From contig NZ_CP050301.1 in assembly GCF_014189505.1 (NCBI RefSeq), forward strand, positions 3,541,501 to 3,605,500: 64,000 nucleotides of DNA, in the 5' to 3' direction. Origin of the DNA: Phyllobacterium sp. 628 (GTDB taxonomy: Bacteria > Pseudomonadota > Alphaproteobacteria > Rhizobiales > Rhizobiaceae). The position numbers were made by a program, and so were the translations under genes. Below are positions 9,086 through 18,081 of this stretch, piece after piece (within the stretch, counting starts at the first letter, position 1; each line of letters begins with the position of its first letter). The notes beneath the pieces are model-generated. The model ran no database searches. It worked only from the letters and a program-made list of their open reading frames with translations, and was not told the DNA's origin.

Positions 9086-9961
9086 ATGGTCACCGATATT
9101 CAACGCGTTACAGACGCGCAATTTCTCCGGCTCTTCAGCGCAAAACGGTTTCTTGTTACAGGCGCAACGGGAAATGTCGGCAGACACATCGTCAATGAAT
9201 TGCTGGAAAATGGTCATCTTGTCAGGGCTCTGACACGCAATGCGCTGAAGGCCGGACTACCGGCATGCGTTCAGGTTATCGAGGGCGATCTGACAAAACC
9301 CGAAACGTTCGAGCGTGCACTTGCCGGCATTACCGGTCTTCATCTGATTACCATCGGCGGAGATGACTATGCGCCTCTCGAGAATGGCCATGACATTGTC
9401 CAGCTGGCCCGCTGGGAAGGCGTTCAGCGTGTTTGCGTTCTCAGCGACGGGCGCCGGGGAACCGTCGAAAGAGCAGTGACGAACAGCGATCTTGATTGGA
9501 CTATTCTGCAACCGGTCGATCTGATGTCCAATACTTTGGGCTGGATCAAAGGCATTAAATCGGCAAACACCGTTCGAGAACCCTATGGCAGCTTGGGCAA
9601 GACCATCGTTCACGAAGCTGACGTTGCGGCAGTTGCCGCGAAAATCCTTGGCGATGGTGGCCATTCACGCAAAACATTGAAGCTCACAGGGCCGGAGGTT
9701 CTGACCATCCCGGATAAAATTCGCGCCATCAGCGCAGCCACCGGCAAGCCCATTCGCTATATCGAGGTGAGCGAAGAGCACACGCGCCAATCCATGCGCG
9801 AACTTGGTATCGAAGATGACGTTATTGACTACGTTGTAGCGTGGAATCGCAATCCGCCGCCAGAAGGCCGCACAGTAAACCGCAGCGTCGAACAGATCAC
9901 CGGCAGACCGCCGCGCAGCTTCAATCATTGGGTCAAAGAGCATGCCAGGCTTTTCTCTTAA
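9086..9961 (+). CDS. NmrA-like NAD(P)-binding protein
   Basis: A 291-residue member of the atypical short-chain dehydrogenase/NmrA family. The Rossmann motif VTGATGNVGRHI lies at about 24-35 and is followed by EGDLTKPETFERAL, the usual acidic strand. Catalytic SDR Tyr-Lys is not evident, so it may be a quinone/NAD(P) sensor or reductase of the QOR2/azoreductase-like type. An AGGAG Shine-Dalgarno precedes the ATG. It stands alone behind a promoter of SoxR/MerR architecture, suggesting induction by redox-active compounds or an effector, which is inference. Confidence 0.8.
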   Translation: MVTDIQRVTDAQFLRLFSAKRFLVTGATGNVGRHIVNELLENGHLVRALTRNALKAGLPACVQVIEGDLTKPETFERALAGITGLHLITIGGDDYAPLENGHDIVQLARWEGVQRVCVLSDGRRGTVERAVTNSDLDWTILQPVDLMSNTLGWIKGIKSANTVREPYGSLGKTIVHEADVAAVAAKILGDGGHSRKTLKLTGPEVLTIPDKIRAISAATGKPIRYIEVSEEHTRQSMRELGIEDDVIDYVVAWNRNPPPEGRTVNRSVEQITGRPPRSFNHWVKEHARLFS

Positions 9962-10000
9962 GCGATGGCAGGCGAAATATAGCAGAGGCTGCATCTGTAG

Positions 10001-10029
10001 GTGCGTGGCCTGACAAGCTCACCATGACG
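10001..10029. repeat. Degenerate half-copy of the palindromic repeat
   Basis: GTGCGTGGCCTGACAAGCTC followed by ACCATGACG resembles one arm of the repeat family (compare 3133-3161), with several changes and no matching inverted arm nearby. It is probably a decayed solitary arm after the NmrA-like gene. Confidence 0.6.
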
Positions 10030-10045
10030 CGCGGCAGCAGAATAT

Positions 10046-11830
10046 CTAAACTCCGCTTATGCCCTCGCCCTCCAACCCATGACCGCTGGGATCGCTGACA
10101 AAGTGCAGCACCTTGGAAAATACGTGATTGCTTGTGTCTTCACGCCCGATGTGCACCACGGTAGACTTGGCAAGTTTATCGCGCAACACGGCCATAACCC
10201 GGTCATGCGCGTTAGCTTCCATCGCATCCAGCGCTTCATCGATGACAACCCAGTCCGGCTTATGCAGCATCAAGCGGGCAAATGCCAAGGATTGCTGTTC
10301 GTCATCGCTAAGCTCGCGATCCCAGCGTGAGCGGAAATCGAGCATGGTTTTGAGGCGGTCGAGACCCAATTCATGCAGTGCAGAGATAAGCTGTTCGTCG
10401 GGAAAAGCACCTTTCCCAAGCGGGTAAGACATGACCTCCCGCAGGCTACCCGGCGGAAAATAGGGAGACCGCGGCATGTAGAGGATTGCTGTGTCTTTCG
10501 GCAGGGAGATATTGCCCGCGCCCCAAGGCCAAAGACCGGCAATCGCGCGGAAAAGCAGCGTCCTGTCAATGCCTGCCTCGCTGGTGATCAGCACGCGTTC
10601 ACCCGCCTTGACCACGGCTTTCTTCTCTTTCAGGCGCACAGTTGCCAAGGGCGCTGTAATCTTCAGCGAGTCAAAAATCAGCTCGTTTGTGTCTGACTCT
10701 GAAAACTTGATCCTTTGCTCGACGCTGTTGAGGGAATCCATCGACTGTACTGCCTGCCGGAATGATGTGACGCGCAGAAGGGTGGCACGCCAATCAGCGA
10801 TTGCCCCAAAATTATCGACGAACCATTTCAGCGAAGCCTGCAGCTGATTGAATGAGCCAACCGCTATGATCATGCCGCCGAAGGACAGATTTCCGGTAAA
10901 ATAAACCGGTGCGGCCACCAGATAAGGCGCGATATTCGTGAACCAGCCATAACCCGAGGTTACCCAGACCAGCTGTGTCCAGGCTGATACGAGCCTGCGG
11001 ATTGCCGCGAGCAGCGCATCGACGTCGAGACCAAGCCTGACCTTTTCATCGGGTTCGCCGCGATAGAGCGAAATGGCATCAATATGCTCGTTTACCCGCA
11101 TCAACGAAAAGCGCAAATCCGACTCCCGCTGATAACGGTCAGCGTTGAGTTTGATCAGTTTGCGGCCGACGAACCAGCTGATCCAGGAAGCCAAACCGGC
11201 ATAGAGGATCGCAGCCCAAACCATGTAGCCCGGAATGGAAAAACTGTAGCCATAGACATTAAAGACAAAGCCGCTGGAAAGTCCCCAAAGCACACCGATA
11301 AAGCTGAGCACCAAAATGGATGCCTGCAAAAGGCCAAGACCGAGATCCGTCGACATTTCCGCAAGATGACGCGCATCCTCATGCAGACGCTGGTCGGGAT
11401 TAACGCCAATTGGCCCCGAATTGGAAAGCTTGAAGGCCCTTCTCGGAACCAGCCATTCACCAATGAGATCGCGGGTCAGGCCTTCGCGCAGTTTCATGCG
11501 GGTCATCTGGTTAAACCAGGCTTGCGCCACAGCGAGAACCAGAAGCACGCTCGCAATAACCAGAAATACCAGCAGCTCATTAAGGAACGCGGGAAAATCG
11601 CGATGTGAAAGCGCATCGAGAAAGCGCCCATTCCATTGGACGAGGCGAACCTGTCCATTGGACGTCACGATAATGATAGCGAACAGGCTGAGCAGCAGCA
11701 GTATAAGCCGATTACGGATGGGTGAGATCCAGTAGACGTCGATAATAACGCGGAGCTGAGAAAGAAACCCCACCTGGACTTCGCCGGCAACGGCGGTGGC
11801 GGACGTCTTGCTCTGTTTCTCTTCCGCCAT
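10046..11830 (-). CDS. ABC exporter half-transporter, SbmA/BacA-YddA-like, degenerate ATP site
   Basis: A 594-residue fusion of a membrane domain (about 1-380, several helices, with the SbmA/BacA-type segment WYWI-like start and GPIxNPDQR) to a nucleotide-binding domain. The architecture matches YddA and the Rv1819c-like vitamin B12/peptide ABC transporters. The NBD is unusual: the Walker A position reads SEAGIDRTLLF (about 416-426) where functional relatives have GESGTGKSTLF, so the P-loop Lys is replaced by Arg. The signature reads LSDDEQQ rather than LSGGE/LGEQQ, while the Walker B-type VVIDEALDAME is kept. ATP hydrolysis may be lost or impaired. It is monocistronic. Confidence 0.85.
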   Translation of the reverse strand: MAEEKQSKTSATAVAGEVQVGFLSQLRVIIDVYWISPIRNRLILLLLSLFAIIIVTSNGQVRLVQWNGRFLDALSHRDFPAFLNELLVFLVIASVLLVLAVAQAWFNQMTRMKLREGLTRDLIGEWLVPRRAFKLSNSGPIGVNPDQRLHEDARHLAEMSTDLGLGLLQASILVLSFIGVLWGLSSGFVFNVYGYSFSIPGYMVWAAILYAGLASWISWFVGRKLIKLNADRYQRESDLRFSLMRVNEHIDAISLYRGEPDEKVRLGLDVDALLAAIRRLVSAWTQLVWVTSGYGWFTNIAPYLVAAPVYFTGNLSFGGMIIAVGSFNQLQASLKWFVDNFGAIADWRATLLRVTSFRQAVQSMDSLNSVEQRIKFSESDTNELIFDSLKITAPLATVRLKEKKAVVKAGERVLITSEAGIDRTLLFRAIAGLWPWGAGNISLPKDTAILYMPRSPYFPPGSLREVMSYPLGKGAFPDEQLISALHELGLDRLKTMLDFRSRWDRELSDDEQQSLAFARLMLHKPDWVVIDEALDAMEANAHDRVMAVLRDKLAKSTVVHIGREDTSNHVFSKVLHFVSDPSGHGLEGEGISGV

Positions 11831-12163
11831 GAGTTAGCCCCCGTGGACGACCGTGATTCGGCATGTCCACTTTATCATCAATGGTTGCTTTAGACTGGAT
11901 AAAGCTCTGGAATCCAACAGCTCAAGTAAGGCTCAATTTTGCCATATCAAGGGCGGAAACTTATCATCCGAAATTGGGCGATTTGAATGCGGCTTGTTTC
12001 GGCTCCGATTCTGTCTTATGTATCTCGCATCGATTTATCGGTCGAGTGACTTTGCGACCCGCGTAACCCGTTACGCTTCCTGATGAACTCCATTGCATAG
12101 GTTCGATTCCCTGGGCAGCATAGCTGTATGCTGCCTGTCTTATATCTCTGAAAGGAATTTCCC
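11831..12163. other. Intergenic region and cold-shock leader
   Basis: Between the divergent ABC and cold-shock genes. The half nearest the cold-shock gene has two perfect hairpins: 12061-12076 (GCGTAA-CCCG-TTACGC) and 12114-12135 (GGCAGCATA-GCTG-TATGCTGCC). The second ends 28 nt before the ATG. A long structured 5' leader is typical of cold-shock mRNAs. I see nothing specific in 11831-12060. Confidence 0.5.
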
Positions 12164-12376
12164 ATGGCTACGGGAACAGTGAAATGGTTCAACAGCACTA
12201 AGGGCTTCGGTTTCATCCAGCCTGACACCGGTGGTGCAGACGTATTCGTACACATCTCCGCTGTTGAACGTGCAGGTCTGCGCGGACTCAATGACGGCCA
12301 GAAGATCAACTACGAAATCGTACAAGATCGTCGTTCGGGCAAGTCGTCCGCTGACAACCTCAGCGTTGCTGGCTAA
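12164..12376 (+). CDS. cspA: Cold-shock protein (CspA family)
   Basis: A 70-residue single cold-shock domain (OB fold) that binds single-stranded RNA/DNA. Both nucleic-acid motifs are intact: KGFGFIQ (RNP1) and VFVHIS (RNP2). The AAAGGAATTTCCC context gives a good Shine-Dalgarno. The gene is monocistronic with a structured leader and a clear terminator downstream. A second member of the family lies at 48411. Several paralogues are usual in Hyphomicrobiales, and not all are cold-inducible, so the exact paralogue name is uncertain. Confidence 0.93.
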   Translation: MATGTVKWFNSTKGFGFIQPDTGGADVFVHISAVERAGLRGLNDGQKINYEIVQDRRSGKSSADNLSVAG

Positions 12377-12423
12377 TCGCCGCAAGCGAAAATCGTCTGA
12401 TTTTCGCACGCACAAATTTGAAA

Positions 12424-12447
12424 AGGCGGGATTTTATCCCGCCTTTT
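12424..12447 (+). terminator. Intrinsic terminator of cspA
   Basis: GGCGGGA-TTTTA-TCCCGCC followed by TTTTT, about 50 bp after the stop codon. Confidence 0.85.
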
Positions 12448-12481
12448 TGCATTTCAGCAGTCTCATTACAGCCTTCAGAAT

Positions 12482-13513
12482 CTAGCCAACTTCGACCACG
12501 ATCTTGCCGAACGGTCCGCGCTCGAGATGATCCAGCGCTGCAACAAAGTCTGCCATCTTGTAGGTGGCGTCGACGACCGGGATGATCCCTGTCAGATCAT
12601 AAGCAGCGACCAATTCTTCCAATGATCGTCTGTGGCCCACTTGAATGCCCTCCACGACCACCCGCTTGCGGCCAAACGGGCTAAATCCACCCGAAATCTC
12701 AAAACCATCGATAACCCCAATCAGTGAAATTCGCCCCCCCACAGCGGTTGCGTTCAGGGATTTATCCAGATGGGCACCGCCGATCGTCTCCAAAATATGG
12801 TCCGCTCCGTAATCATTGGTCAGGCGATAAACCGCCTCGACCCAATCTTCTTTCTTGCGATTGATGCCATGGTGTGCGCCAAGCTCTTTTGCCCGAGCCA
12901 GTTTCTTGTCATCCCCAGACACGACGATAACTTGTGCACCATGCATCAACGCAATCTGCAGGCCGAATATCGAAACGCCGCCTGTTCCCAGAACGACCAC
13001 GATTTCCCCTGCACGAATGTTTCCGCGTTCGACCAGAGCCGTCCACGCGGTCAGTCCAGCACAGGACAAGGTGCTGGATTGGATGTCGTTGAGCTTGCTC
13101 GGGGCTCGAACTGCCCAATCCTCGTGCAGGACGATATATTCCGCCAGAGCGCCTTGTAGGGGAGAACCGAGATAACGGCTATTGGGATCACGGGCTGTGC
13201 CAAAGCCCCTGCCGTCAATCCAGCCAGGAATAAAGGTCGAGATAACGCGATCATCTTTCCCAAATCGAGTGACACCGGCGCCGATTGCAACGACGGTTCC
13301 GGACAGGTCCGAAAGCGGGCTAACGGGCTCGATCAGCGGATCTGGCAAGCCAAAACCCGAATCCACCAGCAGCTTGTCACGATAATTGAGTGAGGCAGCA
13401 GCCACCTTGATCAGGATTTCATTGGAACCGGGTGTCGGAATTTCTGCGTCGACCAGTTTGAGATTGTCACGGCCAGCACCGCTCAGCGCCCAGCGTTTCA
13501 TTGTCGTTGTCAT
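12482..13513 (-). CDS. Medium-chain NAD(P)-dependent alcohol dehydrogenase family protein (zinc-free type)
   Basis: A 343-residue MDR-superfamily oxidoreductase. A GroES-like N-terminal domain (1-150) precedes a Rossmann domain with GTGGVSIFGLQIA (about 173-185). The catalytic zinc cysteine expected near residue 40-45 is absent (SLNYRDKLLV) and there is no structural four-cysteine loop, so it belongs with quinone-oxidoreductase-like enzymes rather than classical zinc ADH. The substrate is unknown. It is divergent from a LysR gene, which is the likely regulator, and the shared intergenic region is about 125 bp. Confidence 0.85.
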   Translation of the reverse strand: MTTTMKRWALSGAGRDNLKLVDAEIPTPGSNEILIKVAAASLNYRDKLLVDSGFGLPDPLIEPVSPLSDLSGTVVAIGAGVTRFGKDDRVISTFIPGWIDGRGFGTARDPNSRYLGSPLQGALAEYIVLHEDWAVRAPSKLNDIQSSTLSCAGLTAWTALVERGNIRAGEIVVVLGTGGVSIFGLQIALMHGAQVIVVSGDDKKLARAKELGAHHGINRKKEDWVEAVYRLTNDYGADHILETIGGAHLDKSLNATAVGGRISLIGVIDGFEISGGFSPFGRKRVVVEGIQVGHRRSLEELVAAYDLTGIIPVVDATYKMADFVAALDHLERGPFGKIVVEVG

Positions 13514-13604
13514 TGTAAATACCTCGTTTTTACCCGTCTGCCGGGATGGAGGAATTCAGATTATATGATCGATTGTTGATGCAGTTGCGCTCATTTCGTG
13601 CATT

Positions 13605-13627
13605 ATTGTATCCTTGAATTCTACAAT
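13605..13627. promoter_or_regulatory. LysR-type binding-site candidate
   Basis: ATTGTA (13605-13610) and TACAAT (13622-13627) form a perfect dyad with an 11-bp spacer, close to the T-N11-A pattern of LysR regulators. It lies in the divergent ADH/LysR region directly upstream of the LysR gene, and it overlaps an upstream ATG (13626), favouring translation from 13638. Confidence 0.45.
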
Positions 13628-13637
13628 GGAGCAGAAA

Positions 13638-14621
13638 ATGAAGCGACTTGCAGGTATCGAAGAATTCGTCGCAGTGGTGGAGGCTGGCGGCTTTTCTGCC
13701 GCCGCCCATAAGTTGCCTCTCACCCGCTCCGCCATTGGCAAAACCGTGGCGCGGCTGGAAGAACGGCTCGGCGTGCGGCTTTGCCACCGCACCACACGCG
13801 CATTCCAGCTGACCAGCGATGGTCACACGTTTTACGAACACTGCGTGCGCATTCTCTCCGAACTTGATACCGCTGAGAATGCAATGCGGAACGACAAGGA
13901 TGAACCGGCCGGACGTCTGCGGATCAGTGTTCCCGTGATTTTTGGCCGTTATTGCGTCGCCCCTGTCGTTGCGGAACTGGCGCGCCAATACACGCAACTG
14001 CGCTTCGACGTGTCATTTACGGATCGTCCCGTCGATCTGATCGAGGAAGGCTATGATCTCGTAGTGCGCAACGCAGTATTACCGGATACGACTGTTCTTG
14101 CGGCACGCAGCATCGCGCGGCAGCGCATGACCATTTGCGCAGCACCCTCATATCTGGCAATGCGCGGGACACCGGCGACGATGGAAGATATCGCCGAACA
14201 TGATTCCATCGTTTATGGCCGCGAAGGCTACACCCGCCCCTGGCTTTTTCCGGACGGGAAAGGTGGCAGCTACACTGCTCCTGCACGTAGCCGCATGATC
14301 CTCGATGATCTTGAAGCAGCAGCTGATACGGCAGTGGCGGGAATGGGCCTCGCGTGGCTGCCATGCTGGCTCATTCGTGACCGTATACACAACGGCAGTC
14401 TTGTCAGGGTCTTGCCCGACATCGAGCCGCTTGTGTTTGATACCTATGCGGTGTGGCCAAGAGCGCCGTTTATGCCCACGCGCATCCGCGTCCTTATCGA
14501 TGCGCTGGCTTCCCGCCTGCCCGGAATGACCGGGACAGGCGGGGAAATCAAATCAGCTGGTTACCTCATCGGGAATCCAGGTGATCGGAACATGGCCCTC
14601 GTCCCCGGCGACACGGCTTAG
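13638..14621 (+). CDS. LysR family transcriptional regulator
   Basis: A 327-residue regulator with an N-terminal winged helix-turn-helix (FSAAAHKLPLTRSAIGKTVARLEE) and a periplasmic-binding-like effector domain. The start at 13638 (MKRLAGIEEF) is chosen because GGAG lies 7 bp upstream and the preceding ATG at 13626 overlaps an inverted repeat. The protein runs about 25 residues past the usual LysR end, and this tail is encoded antisense to the last 69 bp of the convergent GST gene, suggesting an altered C-terminus. It is divergent from the MDR dehydrogenase, its probable target. Confidence 0.87.
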   Translation: MKRLAGIEEFVAVVEAGGFSAAAHKLPLTRSAIGKTVARLEERLGVRLCHRTTRAFQLTSDGHTFYEHCVRILSELDTAENAMRNDKDEPAGRLRISVPVIFGRYCVAPVVAELARQYTQLRFDVSFTDRPVDLIEEGYDLVVRNAVLPDTTVLAARSIARQRMTICAAPSYLAMRGTPATMEDIAEHDSIVYGREGYTRPWLFPDGKGGSYTAPARSRMILDDLEAAADTAVAGMGLAWLPCWLIRDRIHNGSLVRVLPDIEPLVFDTYAVWPRAPFMPTRIRVLIDALASRLPGMTGTGGEIKSAGYLIGNPGDRNMALVPGDTA

Positions 14622-15179
14622 CCATTTTGCCACCGATGGATAGGCTGACAGGTCATAGCCGCCGCGGTTTGCTTCATGCGTATAAGCATAAAGCGCAATA
14701 TCGGCGATGCTGATGGCATCCCCGGCGAAGTAAGGCGTCTTTTGCAATTGTTGCTCCATGACGAGCAAAGCTTTGTTGCCACCCTCCAATGTTGCAGCCA
14801 GCCGTTCCGGGGTCGCGTCCTTTGCCCGCTCCGGATAAAGCAGCAAAGCGCGCCGTACCGCAATATTGGGCTCATGCGTATACTGCTCGAAGAACAACCA
14901 CTGATACACCAAGGCGCGGGCGTAGGAATCCTCAGGGATGAAGCGGGTGCCTTCGGCAAGATGCAGGAGGATTGCATTGGATTCTGCGAGAAACCGGCCG
15001 TCGTCCATTTCAAGAAGCGGAACCTTGCCATTCGGGTTTTTCGCGGTGAACTCCGGTTTTCGCGTCGAACCATCCGCCGACGAAATCTCGACATGTTCAA
15101 ACGGCAAGCCGAGCTTGGCCATCAAAAGACGGGGTTTGTAGCAATTTCCGGAGCTAAGTTGTGAATAGAGTTTTGGCAT
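14553..15179 (-). CDS. Glutathione S-transferase family protein
   Basis: A 208-residue cytosolic GST. The N-terminal thioredoxin-like domain (1-80) carries GKVPLLEMDDG with the cis-Pro and ESNAIL glutathione-binding motifs, and the all-helical C-terminal domain follows. The active-site region near residue 9-12 reads LSSGNCYK, so Ser or Cys could be the activating residue. The physiological substrate is unknown. Its 3' end overlaps the LysR gene by 69 bp. A GGAGGCCAGCC Shine-Dalgarno precedes the start. Confidence 0.87.
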   Translation of the reverse strand: MPKLYSQLSSGNCYKPRLLMAKLGLPFEHVEISSADGSTRKPEFTAKNPNGKVPLLEMDDGRFLAESNAILLHLAEGTRFIPEDSYARALVYQWLFFEQYTHEPNIAVRRALLLYPERAKDATPERLAATLEGGNKALLVMEQQLQKTPYFAGDAISIADIALYAYTHEANRGGYDLSAYPSVAKWLSRVAGDEGHVPITWIPDEVTS

Positions 15180-15299
15180 GGCTGGCCTCCTGTGGCGGGC
15201 GAATATCGCCGCTGGTGTCCGGTCTGTCTAATCAGTTTGATTGAAGCGTTTTACAAGCATATGTGATGGTTTAAACGTTTCATGTCACACCCTGCATAG

Positions 15300-16622
<1,323 letters not shown>

Positions 16623-16646
16623 TACCTGCCAAATTCACGATATCAA

Positions 16647-16670
16647 GGGGCCCATGAGGCCCCTTTTTAT
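16647..16670 (+). terminator. Intrinsic terminator of aatA
   Basis: GGGGCC-CATGA-GGCCCC followed by TTTTTAT, 25 bp after the stop. Confidence 0.85.
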
Positions 16671-16764
16671 TGACCACAATCAGCATCTCACGGCTTTGTG
16701 TTGAAACTGATCTGCAAAATCTGACGTATTCTCGATGAAAATCCGCCGGAATGAAAGAACAACG

Positions 16765-17745
16765 ATGGTCATGATCCACCGCAAGCCCGCTTGGGCAATC
16801 GCCGAAACTCTGGCAACACCAGAAGATGTCTTTTTAAACCGGCGGGCCATTTTGCAGGCATGGGGTTTGGGTGCTTTGGCAAGCGCAGCCACCCTAGCGC
16901 TGCCAAAAATGGCCCGCGCCGAAGAAGCTCGCAAACCTGCAGGCAATCCAGCGCTCTATCCGGCAAAACGCAACGACGCCTATCAGCTCGACCGCAGCCT
17001 GACGCCGGAAGAGATCAATGCAAAATACAATAATTTCTACGAGTTTGGCGGCGATAAGACTATTTATACGGAAGCGCAGAGCCTGATTACCAATCCATGG
17101 GCGATTGAAATCGATGGAATGGTTGAAAAGCCCTTCACGATCGAGTTTGCCGATCTTGAAAGCAAAATTCCGCTAGAGGAACGGTTATACCGGCACCGCT
17201 GCGTCGAGGCCTGGTCAATGACCATCCCATGGACCGGCTTTTCCCTGTCGAAGCTGGTCGAGCTCGCCAAGCCACTCAGTTCCGCCAAGTACATTCGTTT
17301 CGAGACCTTCAATGATCCGTCGATGGCCAGCGGCCAGAACGGCTTTCTCTACACTTGGCCCTATGTGGAAGGCGTCACAATGGCCGAGGCGACAAATGAG
17401 CTCGCCTTCATGGTTACTGGAGCCTATGGCAAGCCGCTGCTCAACCAGTTCGGCGCGCCGATCCGTCTTGCGCTTCCTTGGAAATACGGGTTCAAGTCGG
17501 TAAAATCGATACGCAAGATCACGTTCACTGACAAAAGGCCAGTCAGTTTCTGGGAAGAACTGGCATCCAATGAATATGGCTTCTGGGCGAATGTTAACCC
17601 GGAGGTGGCGCATCCGCGCTGGAGCCAAGCGCAGGAGCGCGTGCTGCACACCAGCGAAACGGTGCCGACGCTTCTGTTCAACGGCTATGGGGATCAGGTC
17701 GCCTCACTTTACAAAGGCCTCGAGAGCGAAACGCTCTATCGTTAG
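16765..17745 (+). CDS. msrP: Protein-methionine-sulfoxide reductase, molybdopterin catalytic subunit
   Basis: A 326-residue periplasmic molybdoenzyme (YedY) that repairs oxidised methionines in envelope proteins. A twin-arginine signal (NRRAILQAWGLGALAS, about 25-40, ending in ARA) exports the folded enzyme. Cys146 in YRHRCVEAW is the molybdenum ligand. The start at 16765 has a weak GAAAG upstream; an ATG at 16735 without Shine-Dalgarno would add 10 residues. The haem-binding membrane partner MsrQ, usually the next gene, does not follow here and is not elsewhere in the window. Confidence 0.93.
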   Translation: MVMIHRKPAWAIAETLATPEDVFLNRRAILQAWGLGALASAATLALPKMARAEEARKPAGNPALYPAKRNDAYQLDRSLTPEEINAKYNNFYEFGGDKTIYTEAQSLITNPWAIEIDGMVEKPFTIEFADLESKIPLEERLYRHRCVEAWSMTIPWTGFSLSKLVELAKPLSSAKYIRFETFNDPSMASGQNGFLYTWPYVEGVTMAEATNELAFMVTGAYGKPLLNQFGAPIRLALPWKYGFKSVKSIRKITFTDKRPVSFWEELASNEYGFWANVNPEVAHPRWSQAQERVLHTSETVPTLLFNGYGDQVASLYKGLESETLYR

Positions 17746-17765
17746 TTTTAAGAAACTTGCCCCTG

Positions 17766-17890
17766 AAAAGAAAAGAGGCCGGACAATTGCCCGGCCTTAA
17801 GTTTTGAAGGATGCCATTTCTGGCAAAACCTCCAGAGGGGAACACTAGCGGATGCGCAATGGGAGGAGGAGACGCATCGGCTAGTGGTGT
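17766..17890 (-). ncRNA. Small RNA with anti-Shine-Dalgarno CCUCCUCCC loop (alpha-r14/cuckoo-like)
   Basis: Read on the minus strand, a 14-bp helix with one symmetric mismatch (CACTAGC-c-GATGCG with CGCATC-c-GCTAGTG, 17843-17886) exposes a 16-nt loop TCTCCTCCTCCCATTG. A second hairpin TGCCA-GAAA-TGGCA (17812-17825) follows, then a terminator AGGCCGG/CCGGCCT (17776-17797) with CTTTTCTTTT. A promoter TTGCAA-N17-CATATC lies just upstream. The length (about 120 nt), three-hairpin layout and CU-rich loop match the alphaproteobacterial alpha-r14/cuckoo RNAs, which may base-pair with ribosome binding sites. Remaining bases of the gap 17746-18081 show nothing else. Confidence 0.75.
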
Positions 17891-18081
17891 GGATATGAGC
17901 CCTTTGACCGTTTGTTGCAATCCCCCAATTGTGCATTGCACCCATGCGCCGGATGCATAGCGACAATTTATCAGCATTTTTGAAATGACAGCAGACATTT
18001 ACCACGTAATCGGGCAATGCCATGCTCCAAACCAGTCAGCATTCAAAAAGAAATTTTTCCGGAAAAAGACAGAAAAGCCGA

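Noticed and set aside
12097-12110. GGTTCGATTCC, resembling a tRNA T-loop, before cspA
   Set aside because: The flanking bases do not form a T-arm or acceptor stem and no anticodon or D arm is present upstream, so it is not a tRNA or a convincing remnant.
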